A stretch of 64,000 bases of DNA from Alnus glutinosa (GCF_958979055.1 NC_084891.1:24265501-24329500); one strand, 5' to 3'; positions 1-14,290 are shown, counted from the stretch's first letter. The notes: generated by a model from the letters alone, not told the origin. Translations and numbers: made by a program.

Positions 1-468
1 CCACGTACTTTCTTTTTTCGTTTATTTATTTATTTATTTTATTTTTTATAATTGTCATAATCTCCTATGGAAAGATGAGCTCAAATAAAACATGGTTAAA
101 CAAAATTGATAAAGGTAAAGCCACTGAAGAATTATGGAGAGATTACATAAAAGAAAGTGAGGATAAGATATGGATAAATTAAGTAGAAAAACAAAAACAA
201 AAACAAAAAGGGAACCCTCTGAAGAGAGCAGACTCATGGTTCTGGAGCAGCCGAGTTGCTTGCTTCCTATACAAAAAAAATAGCAGCCCCAGCAGTTATG
301 GAAACTACGTATGCTTCTTGATGACCAAAATGACCCATCATCTATGTTTCAGCTGGCCAATGAGATCATATCATCATCTTGTATGTATCTTCAATGTTAT
401 TCGAGCCCCTGTTTTTGCTAAGATATATGCCTCCCCTCTCCCCCTCCCTCCTATGTACAAAAATGGGC
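1..468 (-). other. 3' flank / 3' UTR of the At4g24610-like gene
   Basis: This stretch lies downstream of the stop codon of the minus-strand gene ending at 469. The first 50 bases are T-rich with short TTTA repeats. No coding frame here has recognisable similarity. The gene-proximal part is probably 3' UTR, but I cannot place the polyadenylation site. Confidence 0.5.
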
Positions 469-3400
469 TTAGTAGTAGTACGTGTTGTCCTTGTGATTGG
501 GAGCAGCATCCTTACAGAGAATTGAACGGACTTCCATCACAGATCTAGGCGGCTCCAGGTCCTTCTCTTGAACTGTATTTCCAAGCAGCTGCTGCATCTG
601 TGAGGCAAAGGTATCATCCAGAATCTGCAAAGTATGCAAAACGCCAGATATCAGAAGGGGCAAGTACAGAAAGAACATAAAATGAAACGGGAAAAATGTG
701 TGAGAGAGAAAGAGAGAGGAAGAAAAACTTGCCAAATTCACAAAATGACCGAAATCGTTTACTGGATCACTTTTTTTTTTTTTTTGGAACAGACAGCTAA
801 AATAATATATAATCTGATCAACTTTTAAATTTAGCTGTAATTGGAAGGAACCAACTATATCATTGGTTTGGGCATAGCTTATATATATAGGGCATAGCGC
901 TATGGTGCCCATATTCATGGGAACTGCAATCTGTTCTAACTGATATTCGTATCTAGATTACAACTAAATAACTGGTAAAGCTTTAACGCTACTACTCATC
1001 AAAAAGGAAAAAGAAGTTGTACTTACAGTTACTGCAATTCGTGAACCTTTATACCATGACCTATTCTCTTTCCTGTTCTCCAAGAAACTTAGAACATCCT
1101 GCGACAGAAGAAATATAAATAATTGTGAAAAACATTGACCTTGAGTCTGAATCTGGAATCCGACATTAATAAGACAGATGCAATTAGCTTACCTGCCCCA
1201 GCCGGTCCCAGTAACCTCGACAGATTGCAATGAAAACATGAGTCTCAAAGACCGTATGAACGTGACTTATTGTATTTGTCAGCTGCTCTTTCAGTGGTTG
1301 CATTTTACCCCGTACATCAGATTCCACCACAGTTTCCTTTGAATCTTGAAGAATCTTTTTCAATTTTGTAGCATTCTGCAATTTTGTCTGGAACAACAAA
1401 AAGAAAGGAAGCAAATCAAGGACAAAACAGTAATCCGGGCCTAATTTAGATTTTCAGACACGAAAAATTACTCTGAACAAAAGGGGAAAACATGGCTGCT
1501 GCACACATATGCAGAAGAGCAGTTATTAAAGTCTATATATTTATTTGGACTATAATCGTAGGAATGCCCGAGTGTCTGGGGTCACTTCTAACTCCAACAT
1601 GAACATTACACATTGACTATACAACCCATGATGCCGTTAGTCATGTATCATCTTGCTGGCGTTGTTATGGTAGATAAGCTGCAGGAGGATCCAGAGTCTC
1701 CAAGTTTGAGGATACACTTAGCATTACTACTCTATCTGCAACCGTACTTTAACAGAAAATCATCTTTGCACGTTGCCAAAGATCTTTCATTTATCATTAT
1801 GAAAAAAAAAAAAAAAAACTTCTTCCATTTAGGTTATAGTTTCATTTACTGTTCCAAAATATTTATCGTATCTCGATTCATAATCAGTTATTGAATCATA
1901 TAAAATCCAAGCAAATAATGTGTGATTTGAGGATGATACCCACATTCTCTGCAAGTTTCTCCACAACTGCTTGCAGATAATTTCTGAACTTGGCTCTCAA
2001 CATCACTGTTACTTCACTGAGACGCTCTCCAGGAACTGTGTTTCCACCATTAGGGATGCAAGAACCCCATGACTTGAACTGAGCTTCTATTTTGGGGCGC
2101 AAGATGTCAAGCATCCTCTTCATGGAATTCAGTAGAATTCCCAGCTGGAAAACAACAGAAGATTTTCAAACCAAAATAATATACCTATTAAAGGAAACTT
2201 AAAAATTTGAGAAGTTACAACTGACCTCATCGGGAACTACATAGGGGCATGCAGAACGTTTGGCAAGTTTCTGGACATACTTGAGGCCAAATTTCTTGGG
2301 CGCCATATTTTCCTTCACCGGTGACAAGACATCTGCATATTGCTTGTCTAAAGCTTCCACAGTTGCCTTTTCAACATCAGCAATAGCCTTTTGTGGAAAA
2401 CATAATCCAAAAAATAACAAGTTTAGTATATATAAATTTTTTAATTCCAATTAAAATATTGAGCAAAACTTGAATCTTGTCTTTCAAGTTCTAGTGCTAC
2501 ATAAAGGCATTGGATATTTGGTAAAAGATAAATTCTGTGCATATCATGAATAAGACCAGAAAAGGTTAAAATACTTTGGAAGTTATGAGAATTATCAAAT
2601 CTGCTTTGTTATATATAATATATATTAATCTTATTGGAAGGTGCAACCCAGATACACAGAGTATACAAGAGGTACACCCAATTGGGAAGAAAAAGGAAGA
2701 ACACAAATCTAAAAATTCTTGAAAACTAGAAAAATGAGAACGGTTGAGGGTAACTATCCACCCATAGAGAGTTTTGAACACCAAAGCTTTTAACTCCATC
2801 ACTGTTCTCTCACAATCTTCAAACTCCTAGCATTGCATTCTCTCCAAATGAAAGATGAAAATGTGAGAAGGATTTTTCTCCAAGCCCAGGAGCAGTCACC
2901 CAGTATTTTCATCTCCCAGAAATTCTGGTTCTGGATCAAGTGTGTGCACACCCAACATGACCGGACTGATTGGTCTCCATCAGTACAGATGTGCCACAAG
3001 GCGAGGACATGACATTTAGTCATAAGCTTTTTCCATATCTATCTTAATTTCCATTAGTACCCCTGCCTTGCAAAGAGCAGTGTTGTAAGATGATAATGAA
3101 GACTATATATACATATTCCTTCACTTTTTTACATTTCTTCCTCTTATTTATATGCGACAAACAGTCGTATGGGACAGTGCAGTCCTTCCCTTGATATGCA
3201 GGAATAACTATCTCTATCTTTAAGCCCTAAATCTTGTTTTTGGCACCCAACCTCACTAGTCACTTCAAATTAAGCCTACGGATTTTGTAAGTCCATGACC
3301 AAGTGATTGTAACTAGTGTTAGACAATGGACAGAAATATATAAAACATATAAAAACAAAAGTGATTGTAACTCAACCAGCCGTGTATGCTATATGGAGAG

Positions 3401-6400
3401 AGAAACGCAAGATTCCATCATGTTTTGTTTCCGGGCTAGAATCAACTCCCTCCAGGGTCTCAATCCATCTCAGGAAAATGGATGGCTTCAAAGATCAGGG
3501 GGAGTCTCGAAGAGGATATTTAGGAAAAAAATAGAGCAGTCTATGTTGGCTTATTGAGTTGAGATGGGGTCCTTGTGATCCCCAGATCTTAATAATATTA
3601 GAGAAAACCCCACACAAAGTCAAATAAAGAAAAAGATAGTGATATCAGCAGACAGCAACCAAATAAGAAAATAAAGATCGAGAGATAAGGAAACCATCTG
3701 GACATACATTCTCCAAGCCAAAAATATATTCTGGCCATCGGCAAATGATAACCTCATAGTCGCTCAAAGTTTCCTTCAATCGGTCATACATGTCATCAAC
3801 AAAAGGAGTAGTAGAATGTTGTGTCCTAGCTCCCGACCATTTTACCTGCAAGTACATAACTTTCAGATGACCCTTGCATGCAGAGATTATAAAGTACAAA
3901 TTGCGATTGGCAAAAAATTGAAGATTCGAGAATTTTCAAAGAATCAACTGTCATCATAGTCCTCCACAATTTGTAAACCCCAACCCCCCGCGAAAAAAAA
4001 AAAAAAAAAGTCTGAAAATTAATCTAGTACTTTCCATCCAAGCAGTTGTGCAAAAATGCCAAATTTTGCAAAAGATAAGGAGTGAATAGCAATTAGCATA
4101 TATTAATACTGGTGTTTAACATGTGTACCTTATCTAATTTGCATGACTCGAGCAAAGAGAGACGCTTATCTTGTATCCATACCATAATATACAAGTGGAA
4201 CAATTCTTTCGCATCAACTCCACCTTTGATAGGGCTGTGAAAGAACATAAAATTCGGTTAGAACCAAGCAAAGTAATAAAAACTATGATAGTAGTTCACT
4301 CTTTCTGGTACGAAAATATACTGCAGAAGAAGTAGCATTACCTGATATTCCAGCTGGAAAGATCCCTTTGAAAATCTGCAGTAGTGATAACAAGTTCTGC
4401 AACAGGAGGTGAAGGGCCTGTGGGGGGGCAAGCAATGAGGAAAGCACGCAATCTGTTGCAAAGCTCTGTGCTGTAGATGGATGTAGACAGATTTGGGAGA
4501 TCTATAAAACTGCACAATAGATATTCAAAACATTAGAATCCTACTTGTTTGGCATGAGATTGCCAGACAAACAACCAAGTAAGAAACCATGTAGATAAGC
4601 AACAAGAAAAGTGGGAACAAGTATGCAACAGTGTGAACTTAAGGATGATCCCCTAGCCAAGACTGTATTAGCCAATCAAATCAATCAAAATATCTAAGTG
4701 AGTTCAACTTAAAAATAAAAGGAAATTAAGGAGCTACTGTGTGTGTGTGAGAGTTCAACTTAAAAATAAAAGGAAATTAAGGAGCTACTGTGTGTGTGTG
4801 AGAGTTCAACTTAAAAATAAAAGGAAATTAAGGAGCTACTCTGTATGTGTGTGCGAGCGCGCGTGAGTTCAACTAAAAAATAAAAGGAAATTAAGGAGCT
4901 ACTCTATGTTCCATTTAAATTTCAGCAACATTGCATAAAAGCCAAAATTTGCAGGCATGCACTGTCAAATGTGAAATTTTACATTTGGAAGCTGAAAATT
5001 GGACTTTGCAACTTTTTTATTAAAAAAAAAAAAAAAATCAATTCATTACACACCATAATTCATAGTCATAAATATTGTTGCACAACAACATAATTTCTCC
5101 CATGGTGAAAAGGAGGAATTTGTATGACATTCCATGACATTATATTTTTGTAGAATTAATGAATCGATTAGTTGAAAACGTATATGGTTTCTGTATAAAC
5201 TTTTATTATTAATATTACTTGTGATGGACAGTTCTCTGAATCTAATGCATATGTTCAATACATACTACAGATCTTACAGATAGAAAAGTAGACACTGCTA
5301 AGTATTCAGATGACAACTTGAGGAACATACCTCGGAAGTATATGTTGATTATGGATCTCAATATCAGTAAAGACTTCATTCTTAATGTTCATGCACAGGG
5401 ATATCATCTTCCGGTAAGCAGTAGACATAGTAACAGTATCCACCAAACTGCCTTCATTATTATTGGTAACATATTCATCTGTCTCAGTCAAGTGCCTTCT
5501 TGATCTCTTCTTTGCAGCAACCTGAGGAGACAGCAACTCTAATTAAAACAGATAAATGTAACCCATGCAAGCATCATAACGAAAAATGTCTGTCAGTCTC
5601 TCAGACCTGAAAATAATGGCATAAAGTAGTCTGAGCCTCGGGAGACAAGATGTCATGAAGAAGCGTATATAATTTGACAGCAGGTTCCAGCGCAGGTGCT
5701 GCTAGCCCAGTTGCAGGCTTGAAAACCTCCATGATACCCGAGGGCAAGGATTCATCAAGTGACTTGTAGTTCTCAAAAACTAAGGCGAGCATCTGTTCAA
5801 TTTGATCCTTAGTTTCTCCCAAAATCCGATTCTGATGAGGCAACCAGAATTTATGCAAATTTGTGTTAGAAGAGGTATCAAGATCTGGAAAAGTACAATA
5901 AACCAAAAAAATACCAATATAACAAAAAAGCAAGTTGGAAAATGAGAAAGATATAAAACAATAACATCAAGAACCATATAACAATAAGAAACGCTTCAAA
6001 ATTGGAAAGTTTCATCCATACCTCTTGATGACTCAATGTGTTCTTGCTGTGGCCTTTCATAACAACAGGCATTAACAAGTCATACACCAAGGTGAGGCAG
6101 TCAGCTGTTGGGGTTGCCACATCCATGACATATGAAAGATATCTATTGACATTGCACATTGACACATCAATTCAGAGTAAACAGCAAAAGAACAAAAACT
6201 GGTTTTCATAACCTACTATATCACAGGGCCTAATGATGGTCTCAATAGAAAGACGCAATGAACATTAACCCCCAATTACCTCAGCTTGGTGTATACATCA
6301 GAAACCCCGTAGTATGAGGCAAACTCCGTTAAGAGCCACTTCCAAGGACCATGCAACAATAGGTTTCTTTGTTGAAAATGCTGAACTTTCATAGCAACCT

Positions 6401-9400
6401 CCAAAACTAGATCATATGCAACTGTTTCTGCGACAGAGCCACACTAGAACCAAAAGGAATAGCATATAATACCATCAAGATATTCAGTAAGCCATGGCAT
6501 AAAACGAAGAATCCATGTTCCCACTTTCAAACAATGAATAATTGTTCTTCATAGAAAACCCCAGGTTCAAAAGACGAGGAAAGGTACAACTTCTTTTTTC
6601 ATTTTTTTTTTGTTTGGGATATGGTGTGGAAGACTGTATCCTTAATTAAGAAAAATCTTAAAGGTTAAATAAAAATAAAGAATAAAGAATAAACCCTTTC
6701 CTTGGAAATCTCTCACTATCTTATTAGAGGGTATGCATTTGATTGTCTAGAAGATGTGATAGAAACATTGAGACAAATAATACGGCTACTTGCCACTCTG
6801 ATTAAAGAGTTGAGTGATAATGATAATTATTAGAGCATATTTCACCATACCAGAAGATACACTATATCTCTATATGTTCAAATAAGTTAAATTCTACAGA
6901 TATTAACCATCAATTGCAAAATTAACTCCTCTCTCCATTCCATAATGAATGGCTTAGTTGCCAAATGCGCAGATGGTAAGGAAATGCAAACATTTTTCAA
7001 ACTTTTAACAGAACTATCAAAATTGCCCTTTTAAAAGTAGTCAACATGCAAATTTTGGAGGCACATATATTTTTTATTAAAAAAAAGGTAGCATGGGAAA
7101 GTAATGCCTTGATGATGAGGGAGTAAAAAGTAAATATATACTATCACCATATGCATAAAATGATAAAAATATGGACTAGTTACCTTTTGCCCCCCCCCCC
7201 CTACCACTCATTTACAGGTTGCCCTCATCAACTATCACATGCCACACTCAACCTCTTTGAACTACAATTTTCTTAAAAAAAAAAAAACCCCCCGCGATTA
7301 GTCAGAATTGTTAAATCAGATGGAATATGCGTTTTTTTTATACGTAAAAGGACAGAAATACCCTCACATAAAAATACAAAATAAAAATTTAAATTTGTTT
7401 AAAAAAAAAAACTAAAACAAAAAATAGGGTTAGTTATCGAACCAGCCCCCATGGCCACGCCCTTGGACATCATGGGTCTTCTGCGACCCACAGCCATGGA
7501 TATGGAGGCCGTGGTTTTTTTTTCAAAAATTATTATTTCCTTTTATATATATATTTGAATTTCTTTATTTTTTTTTGTGTTTTTTCTTTTCTTTTCTTTT
7601 CTTTTTTTTAATTCTTTTTACTTTTTTTGTATTTTTAAATTCTAAGGGTATTTAAGTAAATTTAGTTTCTAAACTTCAGGTATTTTCGTCGTTTCATGTT
7701 CTTATAACGATTTAAACTAACGGAGGGCTTTTTTGTTAACGAATGACAGTTTAAGGCGGTTGAGTGTGACATATAGTAGTTTGTAAGGACAACGTGTAAA
7801 TGAGTGATAGTTGAGAGGGGGGGAAGGTAATTAACCCAAAAAATTTATATACTAACACCACCAATTTGGTGCAATAAGGAACCACAAGGTCATATCTAAC
7901 TACAGAAGTAGCATGTCTCACAGCCCATAAGAAAAAAAAAAAACAAAACAAAACAAAAAAGGTAGCATGTCTCAATCCTGATCTTTCAATGGGTCACTTA
8001 TATTAGCAACCTTCTGCTACATTAGAATAAGATTTGCTAGTGCTTCAGATAAACAAATATCTTCTCATGATTCAGTTATAGAAACAACAGCTTACAAGCA
8101 ACTCTTTATATACCTAATACATTGGAAGACTATTCCAGTATAGTCACTCACCTTGGGATTACCATGATCATCTGAACTAGTTGAATAATTTATATATAGC
8201 TGTATCTTGCCCACAAGCTCATGTTCTGGTTCACGGTATATTGACCACCAGCGTAGCTTGTCAGCCTGCATTCAACTTTAATATCAGCATCCTATCTGAA
8301 CAATTTACGCAATTTATACTTAAAGCACACGTCAGGACCAAGAAATATTACTGGGTCATCAGCGACAGTAGCCACTTGAACAAGGACACGGCCAAACTGC
8401 TTCCCCTTGGAATCGTGTACTTCAACTAGTAGATCATCTCCTATACTATCTGGAAAGCTGTAGAGTTGTCAGTCTTTTTCTCAAGCAAATTTAGAAATAC
8501 TAGAATAAACACAGGAAGAGAACATACAAGACATGGGTATCACCAGATCCAGGTTGCATTCGGATTGCGTCATCTTCAGGTGAACTTTTCAGCCTCAACA
8601 GACAAGAGTATGTTTCTGATGACATTTGCAGGTGAAAAGGCAATATTGAGAACAAAAAGAACTAGAATGAACCAGGTAAAATATTACACGGTACTATGAA
8701 TGTAATCTCTGAACATCACATCAATGCAAATACATCATTCACAGCTTCAATCACAGGGGCAACTCACAGCAATTTTGAGATGGAGAGCAGATTTGTCATT
8801 TATCATGTATAGTCTAGGCAGAAAAGGGGAAATTAGAGCACGCAATTCATTTGGTATGGTCCCACATTCTTACATTGTGCTTCCTTAGCATTGATATGCC
8901 AATATGGTTCTTTTCTTTCAATGAAATATGACTCGTTCGAAAGAAGAGTCTAAATGAGCAGCTAATTCAACTTGGATGACAAATCGATAAAGCACAGAGT
9001 ATGCAATTTTTGATACCTTGCACAGCTTCATATGATGATGAGCTGTTGCGTAGAGTGGTTACACCAGTTTTCAGGAGTCCAGACACCTGTTTTATATACC
9101 GTGTACCAGCATGCACATAGGCCAAGCTCTGACGTGAAAAAGAACCATTTGCAGGTAGACGTGGTACAGCACGAATCCTTCTTAAAGCTTGCCATCCAGA
9201 AGAAAGTGTTGACTGCAAATTGGAGAAGCGATATCGAATGGATTCCAATTTAATTACTGGAGGCCTAAAAGACGAGATACTACAGCCAGTAGGTGGGTCC
9301 AGGGCCATTTTCACTTTGCGCACTGCACGATCAACAAGATTTTAGGAAGTCCCCTTACTAAGCACTTGAACAATAAGAAAGCCAGAGCTGAGATTAATAA

Positions 9401-12400
9401 CCTACCTTGCACCCTCATCTTGCCAATGATTTTCTTAGGCTTTGGAGCAACCCCCTCACTGGCAAGCTCTGAAGTATGCTTCACCAATAACTCATCTTCT
9501 GATTGTAATAGCACTTGCCGCAACCTACAAATATATTATGTTAAGAAGAGTATGCATAAAACATTAGAAAAAATACCAAGAAAATATTATATGTTATGCA
9601 GTATCAACTCATTGAGAAAGCTTCCACAATTTGCGTAACAAGCAGAATCTTTCAATGGAAAATAGTTGAATTTCACATATCAGCACTAAACATGTGGCTA
9701 AATGTGGCAGAAATATTAGCTTTATTGAATCCAATGAACCTTGAAGCCCGAAAAAAAAAAATAATAAATAAAATAAATAAATAAAAAATAAAAATCCCAT
9801 AAACCTGGAAGTTCCAATTTTAACTTCTGTAAGTTATAGATCTTAATTTGAAAACCATACTAATCTTTTGGTTATAAAATCCAAAGATTTCTATAGACTA
9901 TTATTGGGTCAATTTACTTTTAGAGTGGCTTAAATTTCAAATGCAGAGAGTGATCCAAAAAGCTAAATTGCACAATTGCAATTCTGATTAAATATAGACC
10001 ATTACTTTGCAAACCTAGATAAAGCAAGACATTGGCAAAGTAGGGTAGGACAGCACCCCGTTACAACATAAGTGCTTGTATGGATTCTAATCCCAGATAG
10101 GGCAGGCACAATGCAAGAATTTAGCCAGGAGAGTCGGATTCATTACAACACTTATGAAATTGAAATTTCAACAGGATAGATGCAGCAGTGAGATGCAACA
10201 AAGGAATTAGAGGAATATGCCTAACAAGAGTATGGAAAGCAGATATTACTAATAAGAATGTAAATATGAAAAGCCGTCAGGAGCAACTCTAAGTCAAGAT
10301 GAATAAACTAACTCGAGAACGGGGCTATTAATCAAAATATCTATAATGAAAATTTGTGGGAAAGGAAAGCAGGGGAAACATGGGGCACAGTTGGAGCATT
10401 AAAACCCGACATGAGAGGGAAATAGAGTTCACTTTGATCCAGTGATTTAAATACATACTTTCTGGTAAAGGACAAAGTACTGACTAGTTAAATAAGAAAT
10501 CTAGATGGGCTTTGCATTGCTAAGGAGAAAATAAACAAACGTGGGGGTGTCAATATTCCTGATTAATCATATTAAGAACTATTTTAGATATTAATGGAAC
10601 TATGCAAACCTAACAATAGTAGCTAGCCACAAGCAAGTAATGCTTTAGATGTTGGGATATGTTTAGTAGTAATTGCTAATATAGAAATAAGAAAATGCCA
10701 TTAACTTGGTGCAATAAGATGCAAGAAGAGCCAGACTGCTAAGGCAGGCTAGAATATATAGATCAATAAGAACATATAGAAATTCAAATTATCATTTCTT
10801 ACATTACAAAACCACAAAGCAAGATTCTTGTTGTTGGCCACAAACATATAAGATATGGCTTATTGTAGATACTGAGGATGTAATTTTTTCCTCCCCACCC
10901 ACCACTTTCAAATTATAGAAAGTGAAAATTTTAAAATATTTTTCTTTACACCAAATCCCTCCTCCATCTATACCTTCTGGTTTCACAGTTTCAGCTTAAC
11001 AAAGCTAACATTCCTTATTTCCAGTTCCAGAAAATCATTAAAAAGAACAACCAAAAATTAAAAAACCATCCTGAATTAATGACATTAAAAATGAACAATA
11101 AGGAGAGACTAAACCCACCCAAAAGCATCCCGTAATAGAGCACATTCATTTTCCAAGAACATTGGAGCTTCCATGCATTCCATTGCCCAAGCATGAAGAC
11201 AAAGTCGCACGCATGCATCATATGCAATCACACCATGCCATGGCCCTAGAGCACTGAATTTAATTTACAAATCAAATATGAACAGTTAATGAACACAATT
11301 GATAAAGGATATAGATTTATCATCAGCACCATCTACAATTGTTGGTTACAAATACCTCGCATGAAATGTTGGGAGGCGAGCTGGATATGAACCTGAACAT
11401 GCACCTGCTTCTGAACTGGCTGTAGTTCTGTCAACGGATAATACAACAAACCCACTTATATTTTCCAAAATTTATGATAAAAACTAGAAAATTCATCTTT
11501 AAAGCACACAAACAAAGTATAATGTGCATCAAGTGAATATGTGTTTGTGAGATTCCAAGTTTAATGTGCATTCCAAAAACATGTTTGCTTATGGCTTTAG
11601 CCAAAAAACAACCATCAGAGAATGATACAAACCTTACTAACTCGTCTGGATTCCTATTTCCAATAACATGCTCCGGCTTAACATTGGATGTGGTTTCTAA
11701 TGTATTTCGTTCCTTTTTGGTTGAAACTTCACATGAACCTGCCGCATGTGGTGTACTACATACTTTAGATGCTGGACTTCTCTCAGCCCCTTGTTTAATT
11801 TCATGAACGGAACCGCAAATAGGAGGGGCACTGGGAACATCATCATCTTCATCAGATAACTTTCCGTTCTGCAGGTTTCTCGAATGCAAATCCTGCAAGA
11901 TAGACCAATTTAGCAAAGACAGTAAATAAGATTCAATTGACAGAAAGAATGCAAATGCTGAACATGCAAAGAATACGGTGGGGATACTATTCTTAAATCT
12001 AAACACACAACATCGACAAAGTCATGTATTATCCAACAAACAACAAAAATGAAAAGTAAACTTGATGATCACAACCTTTTCAGCAGCACTTTCCATATTC
12101 ACCCGTGATGGCACACTTGAAGCATATCCCTCTGAAACATAAGCTCTAGCCCGGGGCACGGCACCATTAATGCTTCCCACTTGCGTAGTAGAAAATTCCG
12201 AGCTAGCAGCAGAATCTGAAGACTCGTCCTCCGTGTAACCATACTGCCCAACTGGGTACCTCCCATTTCCCTTCACCAACCTCTCCGCCACATGCCCTTG
12301 TCTCCCTACCACCGTTTCCATTGACGAACTGACATCAGAGTACATATCACTAGCATAATGCGGCCGCCTCTGCCTCAGGTTCCCATGTCTATGAGCAGTA

Positions 12401-12954
12401 GTACCATTGGGAATTCTATCGTCTGGTGGCGACGAATCCAGCGAATATCTACCTCCATACACCTCCTCCTCTGAATCAGTGCTCATATCATTTTCAGAAT
12501 TCGACCCACTCTCATCTACATCACCCGGTATCGTTCGAGATACGGGTATGGCAGTCGACGGCAAATGCCCGCTTCTGAATTTTGAAGGAGGGGGCAATCC
12601 GAATCCCCTGCCACCACCGTTGCGAATGCCGGTAATGGGATCGATTCGAGGTCTCAGACTCGAATTCGAAAATGCACCATCCTTCTGGTTAGAAACAAAA
12701 CCCAGAAAATTATTTTTTATTTTTTATTTTGATTTTGAAGAGGAAAAAAAAAAAAGTAACAGCAATTAAACGCACACACCCAGATCCTAATACACTATGA
12801 ACAAGCAAAACTCACTGAGGAAAAAATAATACACAGAAAATCGAAAATAGCAAATAATTTTTTTTTAAAAAAAAAAAAAAAAAGGAATTGAGTTAGTGGA
12901 GCTCACCTCTCTAACCCATCGAAGCGCATTTCGATCAAGACCTTCCGTGAACAT
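469..12954 (-). CDS. Large plant-specific protein of unknown function, At4g24610/At5g65440 family (22 exons)
   Basis: Exons in transcript order: 12907-12954, 12076-12684, 11633-11892, 11356-11427, 11119-11253, 9406-9524, 9017-9322, 8528-8615, 8352-8457, 8152-8265, 6280-6443, 6022-6142, 5607-5831, 5331-5521, 4342-4509, 4129-4234, 3708-3845, 2226-2387, 1944-2144, 1193-1387, 1027-1098, 469-624. They join without a frame break into 1,251 codons plus TAA, each with a GT donor and AG acceptor. The protein starts MFTEGLDRNALRWVRE. The first ~320 residues are Ser/Asp/Glu-rich and look disordered. Next comes a conserved block with YPARLPTFHA and CVRLCLHAWAMECMEAPMF. Exons 7-10 carry alternating hydrophobic strands (DDLLVEVHDSKGKQFGRVLV) that look C2-like. 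The rest is mainly helical. Family membership is recalled from Arabidopsis; the biochemical function is unknown. A 5'-UTR intron is likely, with an acceptor just before the start codon near 12983. Confidence 0.9.
2570..3070 (-). mobile_element. LINE relic in intron 17 of the At4g24610-like gene
   Basis: On the minus strand, frames at 2799-3023 read DCSWAWRKIL and FIWRECNARS. These resemble two conserved blocks in the C-terminal part of plant L1-type ORF2 proteins (usual forms DCSWSWRKLL and IWRERNARIF). They sit closer together than in an intact element, so the interior is deleted. The adjoining 2620-2690 sequence resembles the 3' end seen again near 22850 (shared short words such as GTATACAAGA). 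The element is dead and no target-site duplication is visible. Confidence 0.55.
4701..4906. repeat. Four-copy minisatellite with GT tracts
   Basis: A unit beginning AGTTCAACTTAAAAATAAAA starts at 4701, 4752, 4803 and 4866. Spacing is 51, 51 and 63 bases, the last widened by an expanded GT/GC tract. It lies in intron 14 of the At4g24610-like gene (between exons 5331-5521 and 4342-4509). Copies are nearly identical, so the array is young or homogenised. Confidence 0.85.
7177..7835. mobile_element. MITE-like element with ~100-bp terminal inverted repeats (intron 10)
   Basis: The left arm (about 7179-7280) and the reverse complement of the right arm (about 7730-7834) align over some 100 bases. 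They share GTTACCTT/ATTACCTT ends, a C-run, then ACTCATTTACA and CACACTCAAC. The core holds A/T-rich sequence and a GC-rich island at 7440-7505 with GACCC/GGCC words. No transposase frame is present. It is intronic, between exons 10 and 11 of the host gene. No convincing target-site duplication was found. Confidence 0.75.
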
Positions 12955-13010
12955 GATTCCTATGGCTCTGCCTCCTTCACCTGCACCCAAAATCAAATCT
13001 CAGCCACTTT

Positions 13011-13025
13011 TCATACCCCACCCCA

Positions 13026-13056
<31 letters not shown>

Positions 13057-13075
13057 AAAAGAAAAAGAAAAAAAG
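13011..13075. repeat. Poly(C)/poly(A) low-complexity tract in the 5' leader region
   Basis: A C-run of about 20 bases near 13027-13046 is followed directly by an A-run. It lies upstream of the start codon of the At4g24610-like gene, inside the likely 5'-UTR intron. Apparent open frames here are artefacts of the homopolymers. Confidence 0.8.
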
Positions 13076-13299
13076 AACAAGAACAAGAGGAACCCACATA
13101 TGAATCGAACTTCAGGGTTTCACTGCTGCAGCAGCTGAACAAGAGCAATGCCAAAAGCGACAGAGAGATTTGGAGAGAAAGTTGAGAGGAGATCAACTTA
13201 GAATATTTAAGAATACGGAGCAAGACTTGAGACCCGAAAGGTTTCTCAGCTCAGCTGTGAGAGACTGAAGAGACTATGGTCTTTAGTGGGCTTCGGTAC

Positions 13300-14017
13300 T
13301 CTCTTTCTGAGGTTTTTTTTTTTTTTTATTTGAAGTAATAAATCTTTTTGGTAGATTCCCTCATTCAAATTAAAAAAAAATCTTGCAAACGACGTCGTAA
13401 TAGATTATTAAATGAAACGGAAACTCCTAAAGAGTCGGGAAAATAAAGCCCACGTCCCACGTAGGTGTGAGCAAAAGTAACGGGTAGTCGACGTGGCAAA
13501 GGACCTCCGTTCTGTTCTGTTTCGTGTGTTTTTTAAAAACATTAAAAACAGTCGAACGTTGTAGTGGGGACGCGTTTACTGCTCTACTCGAATTCCCGCT
13601 ACACTTCACATGGAGTGATGGGTCCCACGTGGCCCATACTTTTAGCTGTGTGTGCCGTGTTGCTCGTCGGTTGTGTAACAAACAGTCCCAAGTTTTTTTT
13701 TTTTTTTTTTGTACGCAACATCAACGGCTGAAAGAGCATCAGTGAATTTGTGATGGAATTGGAAGGGGACTTTAATTTGAAAATATTCGAAAGAAAGATG
13801 CCACAGCTGTGTTCTTTTGATTGTTTATTTCTTCTTATGCCCCTACGTACGTTGAGCTGGTGCATAGGCATAGGATGGGGGCCACACACTAGCCACCTAA
13901 GTACTTACCTGCCAAACTGCCGACCAAGTCAAATGAAAGGCGAAAGAGATTGACAATAAATCAATAATCCTTCATATTTCAATTCGGTCTGTCTCAATAA
14001 TATGCCCTCTTCAAGAG
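13300..14017. other. Intergenic spacer upstream of the At4g24610-like gene
   Basis: This holds the probable promoter of the minus-strand gene (start 12954). I see T/A-homopolymer tracts and ACGTGGC-type words near 13488-13496 and 13624-13632, which could be G-box-like. No frame or repeat boundary can be supported. Confidence 0.4.
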
Positions 14018-14290
14018 TCCCCAGATTGGCAGATTGATAGACTGTTGGCTAAATTTTATAGTGATTCATTTTAAATTTAATTTGAATTTTAAAAGTTATA
14101 TTAATTTTTTAAAAAAATAATAATAATTGATTATTTCATTTTTCAATTTGAATTTGCTGGTGAAGTGAAGCCAACAAACACTCGTCCAAGACATGACAAT
14201 GATCGGTGCAAGTTTGGTGGTTTTGGCAATCCCACAAGCTATATACAAAGAAAGTCCAATTCTTAATTTTAAAATATCCTGTTTTTCAAG
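14018..14290. repeat. Copy 1 of a dispersed duplicated spacer segment
   Basis: This segment shares the words AGAGTCCCCAGATTG, AATTTGCTGGTGAAGTGAAG, GTCCA..ACATGACA, GGTGCAAGTT and TTTTAAAATATCCTG, in order, with 16768-16998. The copies are diverged and have small indels. No coding content is recognisable. Confidence 0.75.

Noticed and set aside
4701..4906. Regularly spaced repeats resembling a CRISPR array
   Set aside because: The 'spacers' are GT microsatellite tracts, the repeats are intronic in a plant gene, and no cas gene exists.
13011..13223. 70-codon minus frame with a Gly run
   Set aside because: It is created by the poly(C) tract in the 5' leader region.
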